64,000 nucleotides of DNA from assembly GCF_035222275.1 (NCBI RefSeq), contig NC_085881.1, forward strand, positions 4,526,001-4,590,000, in the 5' to 3' direction. Below are positions 1 to 12,695 of this stretch, piece by piece (positions within the stretch are counted from its first letter, which is position 1; every line of letters begins with the position of its first letter). The notes under the pieces were generated by a model. The model saw nothing but the letters and a program-made list of their open reading frames with translations, searched no databases and was not told the DNA's origin. The translations under genes were made by a program, and so were the position numbers. This DNA comes from Podospora bellae-mahoneyi. Taxonomy: Eukaryota; Ascomycota; Sordariomycetes; Sordariales; Podosporaceae.

Positions 1-1830
1 AAGAGTAGCAACGGGATCTCCTGGCGAGTGGAATTCTTCTCAAAAAAAGGCGGGAGTCGCAGTTTCGTGAAGGTCAAGCCTTAATGGACAGCTGACAGGG
101 GTCTCGAGGGGCAACTGACGGGGGAGGCTCAGCGAACGGACGCGAATGAAGGGGCGTTGCATCCCAGGGAGATGCCCGGCAGAGCCACAAGCACTCCGCT
201 GAACTGTCTTGCGTTTCAGCGCCTAACTTGGGAAGGTGTGACGTTGGGACCTGGGCGGGACTTGATAAGGCGCCTGCTGATTGGGTCAAGCGCACCGTTT
301 AAGGGGTTGAAATGGAGGGGTGGAAAGCCTGTTTCTGTTTCTCTTGGATTGTGGGGTGCTTTTCTATCAACTATCCCGAAAGATCACCATCAACCTCACC
401 TTGTAATCAAAATATCTTGAGATGGGCCGAGTTGTCCTTTGGCAGCCCAGGCTCCGCATTTGACAGAGATCACAGGCATTGCTTGGCCAGCCTCAGCTGA
501 GCTGAGGGAACCCACGACTGAATCATTCACCCACATCCTCAACAAACACCAACAACAAGCAAGCAATCCGAGAGCCGCCCAGCGGCTGTGTAGCGCGGCA
601 ACCACAGAAACCGCCTCTTCCACACCTCACCCCTGCTCTGTATTCATCAACCTGAAGATGCACCCGCTGCGTTCCGCTCTCATTGCCGCTGCTGCACGCC
701 CCCAAAAGAAGCATCCAATTCGACGACCGGTCTTCACTCTGCGTTTGCGTTTCTGCAGTGCAACCATATGAATCCAACTTCAACCCCAACCCTCCAGCCT
801 ACCTATCGATCAAGACTGAGCTTGTGACACTATAGCATCCATCCATCTTATCTTCATTTGATCACATAGTAGCAGTCAGGTCGACAATCATCAACCCGCC
901 AGGCCAGGCCAGAACTCCAAACCCAACCTGGAACTTCCCATTCCTCTGCCTTTCCATCCTTTATCTTCACGTAAGAGTACACCTGACAACGGTCTCGACC
1001 ATCCCAACGGTGACCCCCTTTAACCTCCCAACCCGCAGGTCAGCCCGGCCCCCAGGTCTAGGAAAATCCCGTGCTATTTTTACATTTTAACTTTTCCTTG
1101 TCTCGCACTCTTTGACATTGTGGAGGAACCAAAAGATCGGGCCGTCTTGTCTGATGTACTTGGGCCCCCAATTGAAAACGGTTCCTTGCCTTTGCATTGC
1201 TAGCAAAAAGTCAATCCAGGCTCGCCGCATTTCCTCGTCCATTCAGGTATCCCTATTAGTATAAGCCACTCGTGCCACGAACACAGTGGCAACCGTGACT
1301 ATCAACACTCAGGCCAAGGCATTATAGCTTGACATTCTCCAACTCCAGAATTCGGTAGTGCGCAATAATTCTGCAGAAAAAAATGTCGAGATTGGAAACT
1401 ACAACAACACCCTGCATTTTCTTAACCGCCAAGCATAGTGTTTTGAGCGTGTATTCGTACCCTCACCACGTAAGCCCTCCTTCAACGAATCCTAACTGGA
1501 CAAAACACCCGCTCCAATCCTCAGCCATTACATTTAGCTTCCCCATGTTCAACTGTTCAACGGCTTGGATGCAAACCGCACATTCGACCAATTCACATGG
1601 TGATCCCGCCGGCTCGGATTCGGTACGACTCCCTCGCCTGGTTTCATATATGCTGCCGAAATATGCTCGTCACAAATTCCAATTTCCTCGCACGTTTTGA
1701 ATATTCACAATGACCAAAAAAAAGAGCAACAATAATATTCCGTTTTGATAAACCCCTTGCCTGCTCTACATACTATAACTCAGTCATATTATCCCACGCA
1801 GCCAACCATTTTGAAGATTTCAGTTTGCTG
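1..1830. other. Intergenic, no gene seen
   Basis: Open frames here are short (about 110 codons or fewer), lie on both strands and encode nothing I recognise. The stretch has ordinary base composition with several pyrimidine-rich runs. It lies beyond the 3' end of SLY1, so it may hold that gene's 3' UTR and the flank of a gene outside the window. Confidence 0.6.
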
Positions 1831-4370
1831 CTAAGAAATCTCCTTCCCAAGCCTATTCAGCTCCTCGGTGATAAATTGCCCGGCATTAATCAGTTCACTT
1901 GCACCGTACAAAACTCTCTTCTTGACCTTATCACCGCTCGTGGCTCCTCTCGCAGCCCACTCCTGCAAGTTGCCATACTCATCCATGGACCCGCCGCCCA
2001 CCATGAACACCAGCGCCTCCGAGAACCCCTGTCTCCGCTGTCCAAAACTTGCCCCCATTCCAGGAGCGCCTCCAGGACCGCCGGGTAGCCCACCGGGTGC
2101 CCCACCTTGAGTTGCCGCCCGGACCGGTTGTGGCATCGTCCCTCTTGCGTTTGCGCTCCGGGGATCAAAGTAGAGGTAGTGCTCCGTCTTGGCAATGGCC
2201 GATGAGCTGGCCGCCGAAGGGTCCATGATGGATTCGGTGATCTTGGTTACTGTAAGATCACGGTCCACGGGCAAGAAGTTCTTGATGCCGCCGAGGAGAG
2301 AGGCAACATTGGATGAAAGGGCGTTGGTCGGCACGCCAGTCTCCTTGAGTCTGTCAGTAAGACGGGTGGAGATCGCCGAGAAGCGGTTGAAAAGGTCTGA
2401 AGAGCCAGATTGCTGGCCAGTTGACTGCTGGTTGCTGATGGTAGTGAGCTGTGTCATTTTGGTGGTTGCTCGGACTCTGTGTCTGAAGTTAGAAGCTTGC
2501 TACGTGTGATGATAAGATCGGGAACTCCTTACTGTCTGATGTAAGCCAGGCATGTCTTGTCACAACCAGCATCGACCAAGGCCTCTTCGAACTGTTGCCA
2601 TTCCGGCCTGGACACGTCCTGCTCCGTGCTGAGGAACCAGATAATAAACAGACGGAGCTTGTCTGTTGGTTGACCCTTGTCGTCTGTTCTGATCATTTCC
2701 AAGATCTGGGCCTTGGTCTGCTTGGCCACCTCCTCTTCTAGCTGGAAATAGTTGTCCAGCTTGCGGTTTTGAATTTCCTGCAAAATAGCGGCAAGAATGT
2801 TCATGTGCATATCCAACGTGGCCTTACGTTCTCGAAGCTCGGGAAGCAGCGTGATGGCTGCTTTGAGATGTTGCGCGCTGGCACTGGTATCATTTTGCAG
2901 ATCTTCAAAGTCCGTGACTCCAGTCTTCTTGGTGATGGCTTCTGCCTCTTCCTTGTACTTGGTGAGCTCGGCATCAATGTCTTCGGCCACCTGAGGGAAT
3001 GGGAGGCAGGCATTCTTGGCCCAGAAAAAGTCATTGGCGGCCAAATCGTAGCTTTTCTTGGTTGTGCCTTTGGCGGGGTTGTTGGAGTCCACGGGGGTCT
3101 CGATCGTAATGCGGTTCAGCTCAGACCTGAAGACGTCGAAACACAAGCTCTGGTAGGTCCAGGAGTGAGAAAGCATGGGGATCAAGTCCACGTTGCGATC
3201 AAGGATGATTAGTACAGGTCTTGACGTGGGTGTTCCCGCCGCCACGCCTGGTGTTCGTGATTGAGAAGAAAACAGGTTGTCTTTGGAGTTCAAAACGTGG
3301 TCCCGGAGCTTGCGGTCAAGTCTTTGAGCTATCACCTCAGCTGCAGCACCTTTTGGACAACGAATCTGTAAGAGCAAACGATTAGCATGCTTCCTCAGGC
3401 TTACTATTGTTTTCTTGGCGGTAGACTTGGTGTTGAAGAACCTACAACTGGGATTACACCTAGAGAAACTACAGTTAGCCAACCAGCGCAATAACACCAC
3501 ATCAAGGTTGGTGAAAACATACCTAATGTCACCACAACACTAAACAACCCACTGACAATGCGATCTACTACACGATCCAGCTCTTCGTCGTTTGTCTTGG
3601 CACTGTTCAAGGCCCAGTATGTGTGTTGCTTTTGCATCCCTAGACTGAAGAGATCTGGTTCTGTGACGATAAAGTTGAGATACTGGTCGTAGATCTGTGC
3701 GATCTGTTCTGATGTTTCCGTGACAGCTGTTTGCGCAGCGAAGTCTTCCAACAGCGGCCGTGGGATCGAGGAGAGGAAGTTGACATAGACAGAGCTGTAG
3801 AGCCCATTCTTGAGGTCCCTCGTGATCGCCTCGAGGTTTGCGGGTGTGGGCTCGACGAGATATATCGCTGGTACATCGGGAATTTTGGCTCTGTTGGCTG
3901 AAATGTGCCTACACCAACAGTTAGCTCCAGGTCGCCTTGGTTACTGGAAATGGTCCGCAACCCACATATGCATCGTCACACCCAGTGACCGCAGGTCCGA
4001 CACTTGGAGTACTGGACTGATGACATCACGGCCAAGGTCCTGAAAGAGACAAAGCTGTTAGCCTCTTGCCAGAGTTATAAGCTTGAGGAGATGTGCCAGC
4101 TTACGTCAAACACAAGGACCTTCCAGATAGGCGTTCCGTCCTTCAGTATAGGGGCCACGGGCAGGCCATTGGCATTGACTTCGTCGCCTTCGCTGAGCTC
4201 GAGAGCTTCATTTAAGTTGAGGATCTTTCTGATCGAGACTAAGTTGCACAGGGCAAGTCAGACATGATGGTCAAGTCGAGCGCAGCCAATGATTACAACA
4301 GTGACCGAAAAAGAGGAATGAGCATACGGATCTGCTTATCGCGAAGCGCATTGCCCCGCGCCGCCGCCAT
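1831..4370 (-). CDS. sly1: SLY1, Sec1/Munc18-family SNARE regulator
   Basis: SM-family protein that binds the syntaxin Sed5/Ufe1 and assists SNARE pairing in ER-Golgi transport; cytosolic and peripheral on ER/Golgi membranes. Seven exons are joined by six short introns, giving about 700 residues, normal for Sly1. The start at 4370 reads MAAARGNALRDKQI, the usual Sly1 N-terminus. Family landmarks in order are DQYLNFIVTEPDLFSL, a VTLGVIPVIRCPKG block recovered only by splicing out the intron near 3390-3460, the central VLIILDRNVDL and LSHSWTYQ blocks, YDLAANDFFW, KKTGVTDFEDL, and the C-terminal FMVGGGSMDEY/NLQEWA block. Each has a close counterpart in yeast Sly1. The last intron separates YIRQ from the VRATTKMTQL segment. 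It diverges from the CCCH gene, with 2.6 kb between the two starts. Identification is firm; intron edges were chosen by eye. Confidence 0.95.
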
Positions 4371-6990
4371 GATTGTGACCTCCAACCTGTTGATACTGTG
4401 TACTGTATTCCAAGCTGCTGCTATCTCCCCTTTCCTGTCTTTTATTGGCTTCGGCCTCGAGTTCGAACGATTGGGACGGCGCAAGCTCCGGCTTCAAGCT
4501 GGCTGCGGGTGATGTGGATGTGCAAGGAGCTGTGCTATACTTGGTAGTCGTCGAGGATCAGCTGTGTTGTCCTGTTCTTGGTGAAGTGTAATCGAAGTTC
4601 ATTCCTTTGCTAGGTTTACATGCTCAGGTGTCAGTGCCGGCGTCGGCCACATGTTCGAAGCTTGCCCCCACAATGAATTTCATGGACACCTTTACGTCCA
4701 CTCCTGAAAACTTGGGGGCCACTGTCATAAGGCAGTACCGTACCTGCCTGCCTGGAGCACTGCAGTTCGGTGACGGTCCGGCTAGGGGGAAGATACAGTT
4801 GCCAGTTTTCTGCAGCCAGGTGCCGCCTCGGTGAGATGGTGACCGATTGAGGGGGTCGATCCGATTTAGATTGGCTGACATCCGCCACGTGCACGGACCA
4901 GCCGCCAGCCAGCCAGCCACGCCCAGCCCTTTAATGGCACCAGCAGCTGGCTTTGCGCGACGCAGAGCCAACTTTTCTCTTTCAACGACATCCCGTGGCT
5001 CTGTTCCCAAAACCTCTTCTCAACCCAAACGGAAATCCCCAACAATTCTCCTAACTGCCTTACTGGGTGTTGCGCGCTCAAGTCACGGCTTTTTCATACT
5101 CACTCCTCCATTCCAGCCCACTCGTATAGGCAATTCTGGGCCTGGACAGAGATTTGGAGCGTTGTTTAATTTCGGCGCCCGTCGATTCGCTCTCACTTCT
5201 TCATCACACTACAGACGCGTCGGCCTGCTTTTTAATCATTTGAAATTAGTCCAGCCCTGGGTTTTCTGTCTAGATATACGCGGAAATGTTGTAAGGCGCC
5301 GTGCAGGCTCTGCTAACGAGACGTACGTCGCCTGCGAAAGGACGGTGGTGATGACGTGTCTCTGCCACACAACACCGCGGAAGGGATTTGTGTTGCAAAC
5401 ACTGCTGGACACACAAGACACAGCTACAACAAAGGGTATGCATAAACTCATCCGTCCCCCCAAATTTCCACAAGAAGACTTGAGCAAGCAGCTGGATGTT
5501 GTATCTCCCTTATCGGCCATGAAAGAATACCTGGAAGTGCCTGTTCAATCACGCAGTCTGGATTCCGCAGCCGGCGATCTGCAGTGCGGACTCCGAAGGA
5601 CTTGCGAAGAGCGACGGCAGCCAACGTGGAGCGGTGGCTACAGAGGAGGGCCGTTATCTGACTGCAAGTAACACTTAAACTCCTGTCATGGGACCAAGTG
5701 CAGAACACGCGATGGAGAGCAACCACAGCAGCAGAGCAGACGGGACAGCCACTGGCAATAATTCAATGTCACAGTCGTCGGCCCATCCATCCCTGGTTAA
5801 TTGTCCCATGCACAAATCCAGATCTTCTCTGGCTTGCAGAAGAGCAGAAGCACCTGACGGCCGAGCTGCTGCGGGGCATCCTGAGGTGCGCTGAGCTCCC
5901 GGCCTTCTGGCTTCTGGGCGAGGGGCACTTTCAGGGGGGTCCCCGCCCAGCCCACCTCACACCCACACACACCTACAGACACACACAACACACACCATGG
6001 AATCATCTCTTCCCTTTGAGATCGGACTGATGAATGATGGCCACCAGAAAATGGGAGGAATCTGTTCTGCAAGACACTGCCTGTCTGAAATGCAGTCCAT
6101 CCATCAAGGACATCATCTTCCGGTTTGCCCGGTTGGTTCCAGCCATTGGGAAAATTAAGCCCTGGGCGCAAATAGTCACCCGGCATTCCAAGATCAGTCA
6201 CTCCTCAACACACCACAGCACCACGGCCCGGACAGAGAGGCCAGCATCGACGTCGCGGAACCACTGCCCGACACACTGGACACAGACAGGCCGGTTTCGA
6301 GAATCAGCTTAGCGACCCTCGGTTGCAACTGCGATAAAAATGACTATTGAATCAACACAGAACCGTCTCTGAGTCTCTCATAATACCGTGTTGTCCCTCG
6401 CCTTCTCTCGCCGTGGTCTGCTGGCTGCTGGCTGCTGGTGTGGTGGTGGTGGTGTTGTTCTCCGGTGTTGCAGGCTGCTCTCTGCTCTTCCTGGGTTGGA
6501 TGGTGGCTCTCTTGGCTCGGAGGATGGAGATACTCTCCAGTCGTTGGCTGCTTTTTGCTCACGTCGCACAATGGCGCATTGGTTTTTTGCCGGGATCTTG
6601 TTGGTGCTGCAGGTTGGCTGACACTTTTCCGCTTTAGACACATCGCACTAGTCCGAATTCAGAAACGCCCACACACAACTCGCTGCATGCACTTAACCGA
6701 TTTGTGAACCTCTCCTTTCGTTCGTTTTGTTGCAAAATACCCGATTCACGAATTCCGATTCTTCTATCCAAGTGCTTCACTTCCACCATCACCAGTTGTC
6801 CAACTACCGATATTACGACTGAGGTTTCAAAGAGTTTGAACGACTTTTTTTTCGATCGAAGCCGATATCACCATTGTTGGTGGCTATTTCACGATTTTCG
6901 CCAAGTCCCACCTCTCAAAATCGTTTAGTTGCATATAGGTTGCCGAGTCACGTGGCACCCCTTTTTGCCTCGCCAACCTGAAAGAGGACC
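4371..6990. other. Long divergent intergenic region
   Basis: This separates the starts of SLY1 (-) and the CCCH gene (+) and must hold both promoters. It contains a CA-rich tract at about 5953-5997, a GGT/TGG-rich patch near 6433-6455 and long pyrimidine runs near 6700-6800. CACGTG E-boxes occur at 4886-4891 and 6949-6954. A 274-codon open frame at 4847-5671 lacks an ATG at its start and has no recognisable domain, so I do not call it a gene. A long 5' leader for the CCCH mRNA is plausible. Confidence 0.55.
6948..6954. promoter_or_regulatory. TCACGTG E-box close to the CCCH gene start
   Basis: TCACGTG lies about 36 bp before the ATG at 6991. It matches the core bound by Cbf1-type bHLH proteins. 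Its position suggests it is in the promoter or leader; binding is inferred from sequence only. Confidence 0.3.
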
Positions 6991-9900
6991 ATGGACCAAA
7001 GCCATGGCCACGACAGTGGCATGCCGGACTGGGACCCCAATGCCTTTATATCTAATGACACATGGGATCATCAGTTCATGAACCCGAATCTGGGCTTTGA
7101 TCAACCTAACGGAGGCGACCACAGCTTCCAGAACACAGAGTACCTCGGTTCGGCACCAATACACCCGCAGCTCTCTGGTGCTGCTGAGTTTCGGGATTTT
7201 GATCCGTATCTATCACAACACAACCATGGCAACTTGTGGTCGAACTCCAGTCAGACGGAAGCCCAGTATGGACAGGATTCAGCGATCGACCCCTCATTCT
7301 ATCAAGAACAACATCAGCATCATGCAAGAGAGCCAAACCCGACCACCAACAGCAGGTTCGCCCTCGACGTTCCCCAAAACAATGACTTTGGCTCTCATCT
7401 GCATGCCCCGAACAACCAGGAGGCGACTCACAGCCTTCTTAATACACCCGAACCCACACAAAATGCCTATGCTCAGAATTCCATGCCCCAATGGCATAAT
7501 CAGGTAGCTGCAAGTTATGCCCCTGGCCACCAGTATGAGAACCCACTTGCTGTATCTCAGGCGGCAACTCTCACTCCGCCAGTTCAAAACGGCTCCCCTT
7601 CTCCGTTTGGCTCTGCCCGCAACACCGCTGTGCAATATCAGCCAGAGGTACCGCCGGTACACCGCCAACATCAGCAACACCACCCTCAAATTCAACAGCA
7701 ACATCAAGCTGTCAATTCTAGGTCTGTTCATCCTCAGTTTGCTGCGGGCATTAATGGGCAACCACAACAGCAGCAGCAGCAGCATATGCCTGTTAGCCAG
7801 CTGCCTATGTCCGGTGTTGGCAGCCCTCATGTATCACCCCAGCCACAGCCTGCCCAGAAAGCCATGGGACATCAACTGGCGCAACAACCCCCGCGCTCCC
7901 AGCAAATGCCACAACAAATGGCCCAACATCTGTCTCCACAAGTACCGCACCAGCTATCGCCACATGTATCACAACCCCAGCAGGTGCCTCAGCAAGCGGT
8001 CCAACAAAATCCGTTCCCCAAGCAAATCGAGCGCGCTCAGCAGCATCAAAGCGCCTCCGTTCAATCTCCTCAGTCTGTTCCTGCTCAGCAGCCGATAAGT
8101 CAGCCTATCATCAGTCACTCACCACAGCCTCAACAGGGTTTGCCTCATCACCAGTTGCAGCAGCAGCAGCAACATCAGTTCGTAGTGCAACAAGCGGCGT
8201 CTCCGCAGGGTCAAAAGCGGCCGTCCGATGCCCAACTTGTGTCTGCCATTGCAGCCAAAAAGGCCAGAATAGTATCTGCGGGACCAGCCATCTCGAACTC
8301 GCCCTTGCCAGTGCAGTCCCAGCCAGTGTTGTTCCAACTACCAGTGCCAGCGCAACAACGACCGCGCAATCTTGAGCCTCCTCCGCCGGTTTGCACCATC
8401 AACTTTGAAGACACCAAGCTTCTGGAGTCTGTTCGGGATCAAGATACGCTTAGATTCCCTGGTGTTCCTAATATCGTGATCGGCGCGGAGCCGGTTAAGC
8501 TGAAGAAGAGCCCTCCAACAAAACGATATGTGACCCTCACTGCGAGACCTGGAAAGGCACCTCTCTTCCCTGAGATTGCTCGCGGCTGGATCATGGCTGA
8601 GAGTTTGGCTAACCACAACGAAGCCTACAAGAATGCAAAGACTGACGAGGAACGGTATCAGGCCGATACTCGACTTGATGTGGAGATGGCTAGGGCGGGC
8701 TGTGAAATGCCGGTGGAATGGATGAAGAAAGTGCTCAAAGAGCATTTGGGACCTAGGGTAAGGAAACCCTGTGTTAATCTGTTTTTCTCTATCGTTTGGA
8801 CTGTGCTGACCTCAATATTTTGCGTAGGCTGCTCTTCCAGCTCCGCCACCCGAGCCAAAAAAGACGCTTATCAACGCGACTGAGAAAGTTCGGCTTCACC
8901 CCGCTCATCTGGTGAACAAGGGCTTGTTCGAAAAGGTCAATAACGAGTATTATCTATATGTGCTTGAAATTGCGTCTTCGTTGAGAGATTTACTCACTCG
9001 GCTCAAGAACCCCAACCAATCTGAGCCCAGAGACACCAGAGATCCAGCAGAGCTGAAGCTGAGGCTCGAGCAGGCAATTGTGGCGGGGATCACATACGGC
9101 CCTGATCAGGTGTTGGCAGAGTTGATCGTTGGGACTATCCCTGGGACTACTGAGAAGAAGCAACCAGTGAAGAAGCAACATTTGGCAGTGGTGTTGTGCA
9201 ACTTGGTCATCAAGTTTTACAACGCCGGTGAACTAAACTCGTCGCTGACCAAGGCAATCTTGAAGCTCTTCACCAGGTTCACAACCATGACAATGAAGCT
9301 GCTGACCCTGGTAAAGATGAAGCAGATCAAAGGCGTGGTGGGGAAGAAGGGCGACGACGAGACAAAAGCACTGGTTGCTCGCATTTTCGAAATCGGAGAG
9401 AGCAACCCAAGCGAATCAAGCGACAGCGAGAGCGACGCCGACTCTGACGCGCGAGAACCTAGTGGAAAAGCTAGTGGGGCGTCAAAGCAGAAGGACAGCA
9501 AGAAACTGTCCAAGGAGGACTCAGCTTCAACCAGCTCCAAGTCAACAAACGCAATTTCTGGCAGCGACTCCAAAAAGTTGCCCCCCACAACGTTAGCTTC
9601 CAAAATGGCTAAACCAAACAGCGACACCAAAAAATTGCCTGCAACCTCGGTGCCCAAGACGATGGCGCCTAATAATAGTGAGGTGAAGAAGAAGGTATCA
9701 TCGTCAGCCTCGCTGCCTGCTGGACTCAAACGTTCGCGTGAAGATGATGCTGCTGGCGAGTCGCGCTCTTCTAAGAAGGCGGCGACTGAAAGTAGCACTT
9801 CCTCCGCTGCTGGCATAAAACCTCTGCCGTCATTGTTGTCTGGTAGTAAACTGCCTGCTGCCAACAAGGCTGCCGCTGCCAAACCTGCCACTACTGGTGC

Positions 9901-12028
9901 TTCGTCTACAACAGCAACAAGCTCCCAACCTAAAGCCCGGTCTGCTCTCCTGCTTCCTGGAAAAACCCGCCCACTCACAAAGCCCGCACCCACCAAGCCT
10001 GAGCCTCCCAAGCCCATTGTCAAGCCTGTCGAGTCCAAGGCTCCAGTGGCAAAGGTTACCAAGCCTAGAGCTACCGAGACCCCCAAGGAGAGCTCGTCAT
10101 CTAGATCTGCCTTCTCTGCTTTGATGGATGAAATTCACCAGCCCAAGAAGGTCAACACGCCAGTTCTGCCCACCAAGGCCACTCCAGAGGTTCCGTTGAA
10201 CGAGACTCCTGAGGAGCGCAAGCGTCGTCTGCGGAAGGAAGAGCGACGTGCACTGAGACTCAAGGTTACTTTCAAGCCTGGCGATAGTCTGGTACAGATC
10301 CGCGAGTTTGCTCGTGAGCCCGAGGAAATCGAGAACAGTGCCAAGATGGCCGTTGGCGCCAACAAGTACGACGAAGCCGAGAGCTTCCGTAAGGTCAATA
10401 GCAAACTCGGCATCAGAGCCCACGAAATCGAGGACCGCGACTGGGAGACACCCGTTGCTATTGACTTTTCCCACATCCCTGCCGACAAACGTACCGAAAC
10501 TTTTGAGACTCGCGGTGGGCTTAAGACCTTTGAGACGGACGAGCAGCGCTTCATTGCCGAGCATGACCGCAACGAGTTGGTCGTGATTTACAACCACCTC
10601 AACGACATACCTCCCACCCCACGTTCGCCACAATACGAGCCCAGCCTTAGCAGTTCCGGTTCCGAATTGCGCTTGCCTCTCGACACTCCTAACTACGACG
10701 AGATCAGAGTGCGCGCTGATGAGTGCAGAAAGTTCGGCACCCGCCAAGCTTCCCGCTTTGCGCAAGGCCGCCTCGAAAGCAAGACACAAGCTGAGAGAGT
10801 GCAGGCAAAAGCCAAATCGGTCCAACAAGATCCCAATACATTCTACAGCCCGACAACTGCTGTTAGTCGCGATCAAAGGACCTACGAGGTTATTGTTTCG
10901 GATCGTCTCAAGAATTGGAGAGATCCCAACCCACTTCCGGCTCCTGATCCAACCAAGACTTCAGAGGAAAGACTCGATGCCGTACTTAAGGCTTTGGATA
11001 TGCTAGTGAGAATCAACGTTGCTTCTGTGTCTGCTCGGAGAGCGCAAGTGACATCAGTCGCCCCTGCTCAAGCTAGTGCTCCTATGAGTGTGATTCCAGC
11101 GCAGGTTGCGGTGTCTGCGCAGCCTTCAGCCCCAACGCCAGCAACTGCTCCTTCACAAACCGCAGCTGCTGCTCCCGATTATTCTGCGCAATGGGCTCAG
11201 TACTATCAACAGCAAGCTCAGCAACAGGCTTGGTACAATCAGCAACAACAAGGCTCGGCACAGGCACCGGCATTTGCTGCTCCCCATGCTCAACAGCAGG
11301 CACCTGATGTCGCTGCCCTTCTCGCTCAGTTAGGTGGTCAAGCTGCTGCTTCTCAGCCAGCAGTTCAACCCCAAAACGCCCAGCTCCAGGCTGTTGTCGC
11401 CGCACTCGCTGGTAGCAACCAAGCCCAGGGCCCCGAACTCCAGGCCATCATGGCTGCGCTCGCCGGAAACAACCAGCCTCAAAATGCTCAGTATGTCGCC
11501 AATCTAATGGAGTGGGCGCAGAGTCAATCTGGCGCCGCGAAGCCGACTTCAACAGCAGCCCCGACTGCCGCCTACAGTGCTGCCGCCCACCCTGCCTACC
11601 AAGCTCAGTCGAACTACGGCCAGCAACAGCAGCAGCACCAGGGCGGCTATGAGTCCCGCTCCTACAATCAGTCCAACCAAAGCCGTCCCGGCAACGACTT
11701 CTCCGCCTCCATGTACGACGACGAGGGATACGTCCCTCCTCCTGCGAACAACAACACTGGTGGCGGCAACTACGGCCGTGATCGTGATTGGGATAGTAAT
11801 CGGGATGGTCCTGGCGGCGGCGGCGGTGGTGGCGGTGGTCGCCGTAACAAGAAGCACAAGAAGCACGGCGGTGGTCATCACGATAGGGACAGGGATAACA
11901 ACAATAAGGACGACGTCCCTGAGCACCTCCGTAATATCAACACCCGGCTTATTGGCACGAAGCAATGCGCATTTTATGCCAAGGGGACCTGCGCTAAAGG
12001 GGACAAGTGCACTTTTAGGCACGATTAA
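6991..12028 (+). CDS. Large CCCH zinc-finger protein, PNUTS-like architecture
   Basis: Two exons (6991-8757 and 8828-12028, split by a 70-bp GT-AG intron in phase 0) encode 1655 residues. Residues 1-455 are Gln/Pro/His-rich and likely disordered. About 460-780 is an ordered, mostly helical region that I do not recognise, followed by a Lys/Ser/Ala-rich linker. At 1068 the motif KVTF fits the RVxF docking site for protein phosphatase 1 and is followed by LVQIREF. The C-terminus has Q/A-rich and Gly-rich stretches and ends in one CCCH finger with spacing CX7CX5CX3H, the last residues being FRHD. Helical domain, RVxF motif and terminal CCCH finger in that order recall metazoan PNUTS (PPP1R10) and S. 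pombe Ppn1, which target PP1 to RNA polymerase II termination. That assignment is inference; the gene and its finger are directly seen. The second exon has no ATG near its start, so it is not a separate gene. Confidence 0.85.
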
Positions 12029-12695
12029 TGGGGACAAGAACATTGTTCCAACATAATTCTTTCCTCTGTTATCGGTTTTATTGAGAAGCGGTGTCTTGGC
12101 ATGGACATTGCATTATTGCATTATCAACGACGACGAAAACTTGTACACGGTTTTTTCTGCTTCCATTGGGGCAGTTGCTATTATCATAAAACTTCAGCGA
12201 AGTATTGCATTTTCGGCGCCAAAGAAGGGGGGATGCGTAATATGGTTCAGTGGGAAGGGGTTTCATACTTGTGACTGGGAGGGAATTGTGAGCAATTGTA
12301 TTTATATTAGGCTGGGGAACGGAGAGAGAAAGCGGAAAAGGAGGGTGGATTGTAGGTAACTAGGTTTACCTTACAGTATTTTAATCCATGAGTGATTACA
12401 TTACTTTGCTTGTTTTATTTTCTCGTGCTGACACGTTGCGACATTTGAGAGATTGTTACCATTTCTGTATTTTGTTTTCGGAGCATCTCACAACAATTTC
12501 TGAGAGTTATGGTCAGATTCTATAATCAAACCAAACGACTTCATGCTGTGACCTCTGTTTCCACTACACCAGGCTTCCAGTTCCCCCAAGCTAAATATGT
12601 GCAATGAGAGTACCAACAGACAGACTCATTGATATCAATAAATGCCAGTCTTGCCAAAGCGCCAACATGCTTCCCCATGCTCAACCTCCTTCGCC
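12029..12695. other. Convergent intergenic, no gene seen
   Basis: This lies between the 3' ends of the CCCH gene (+) and the decarboxylase gene (-). Short AT-richer stretches near 12360-12480 would suit 3' UTRs and polyadenylation signals. I see no coding frame of note. Confidence 0.6.

Noticed and set aside
4847-5671. 274-codon plus-strand open frame upstream of the CCCH gene
   Set aside because: It starts at a non-ATG codon, has mixed composition and no domain, and lies in a promoter/leader region; overlapping minus-strand frames look equally random.
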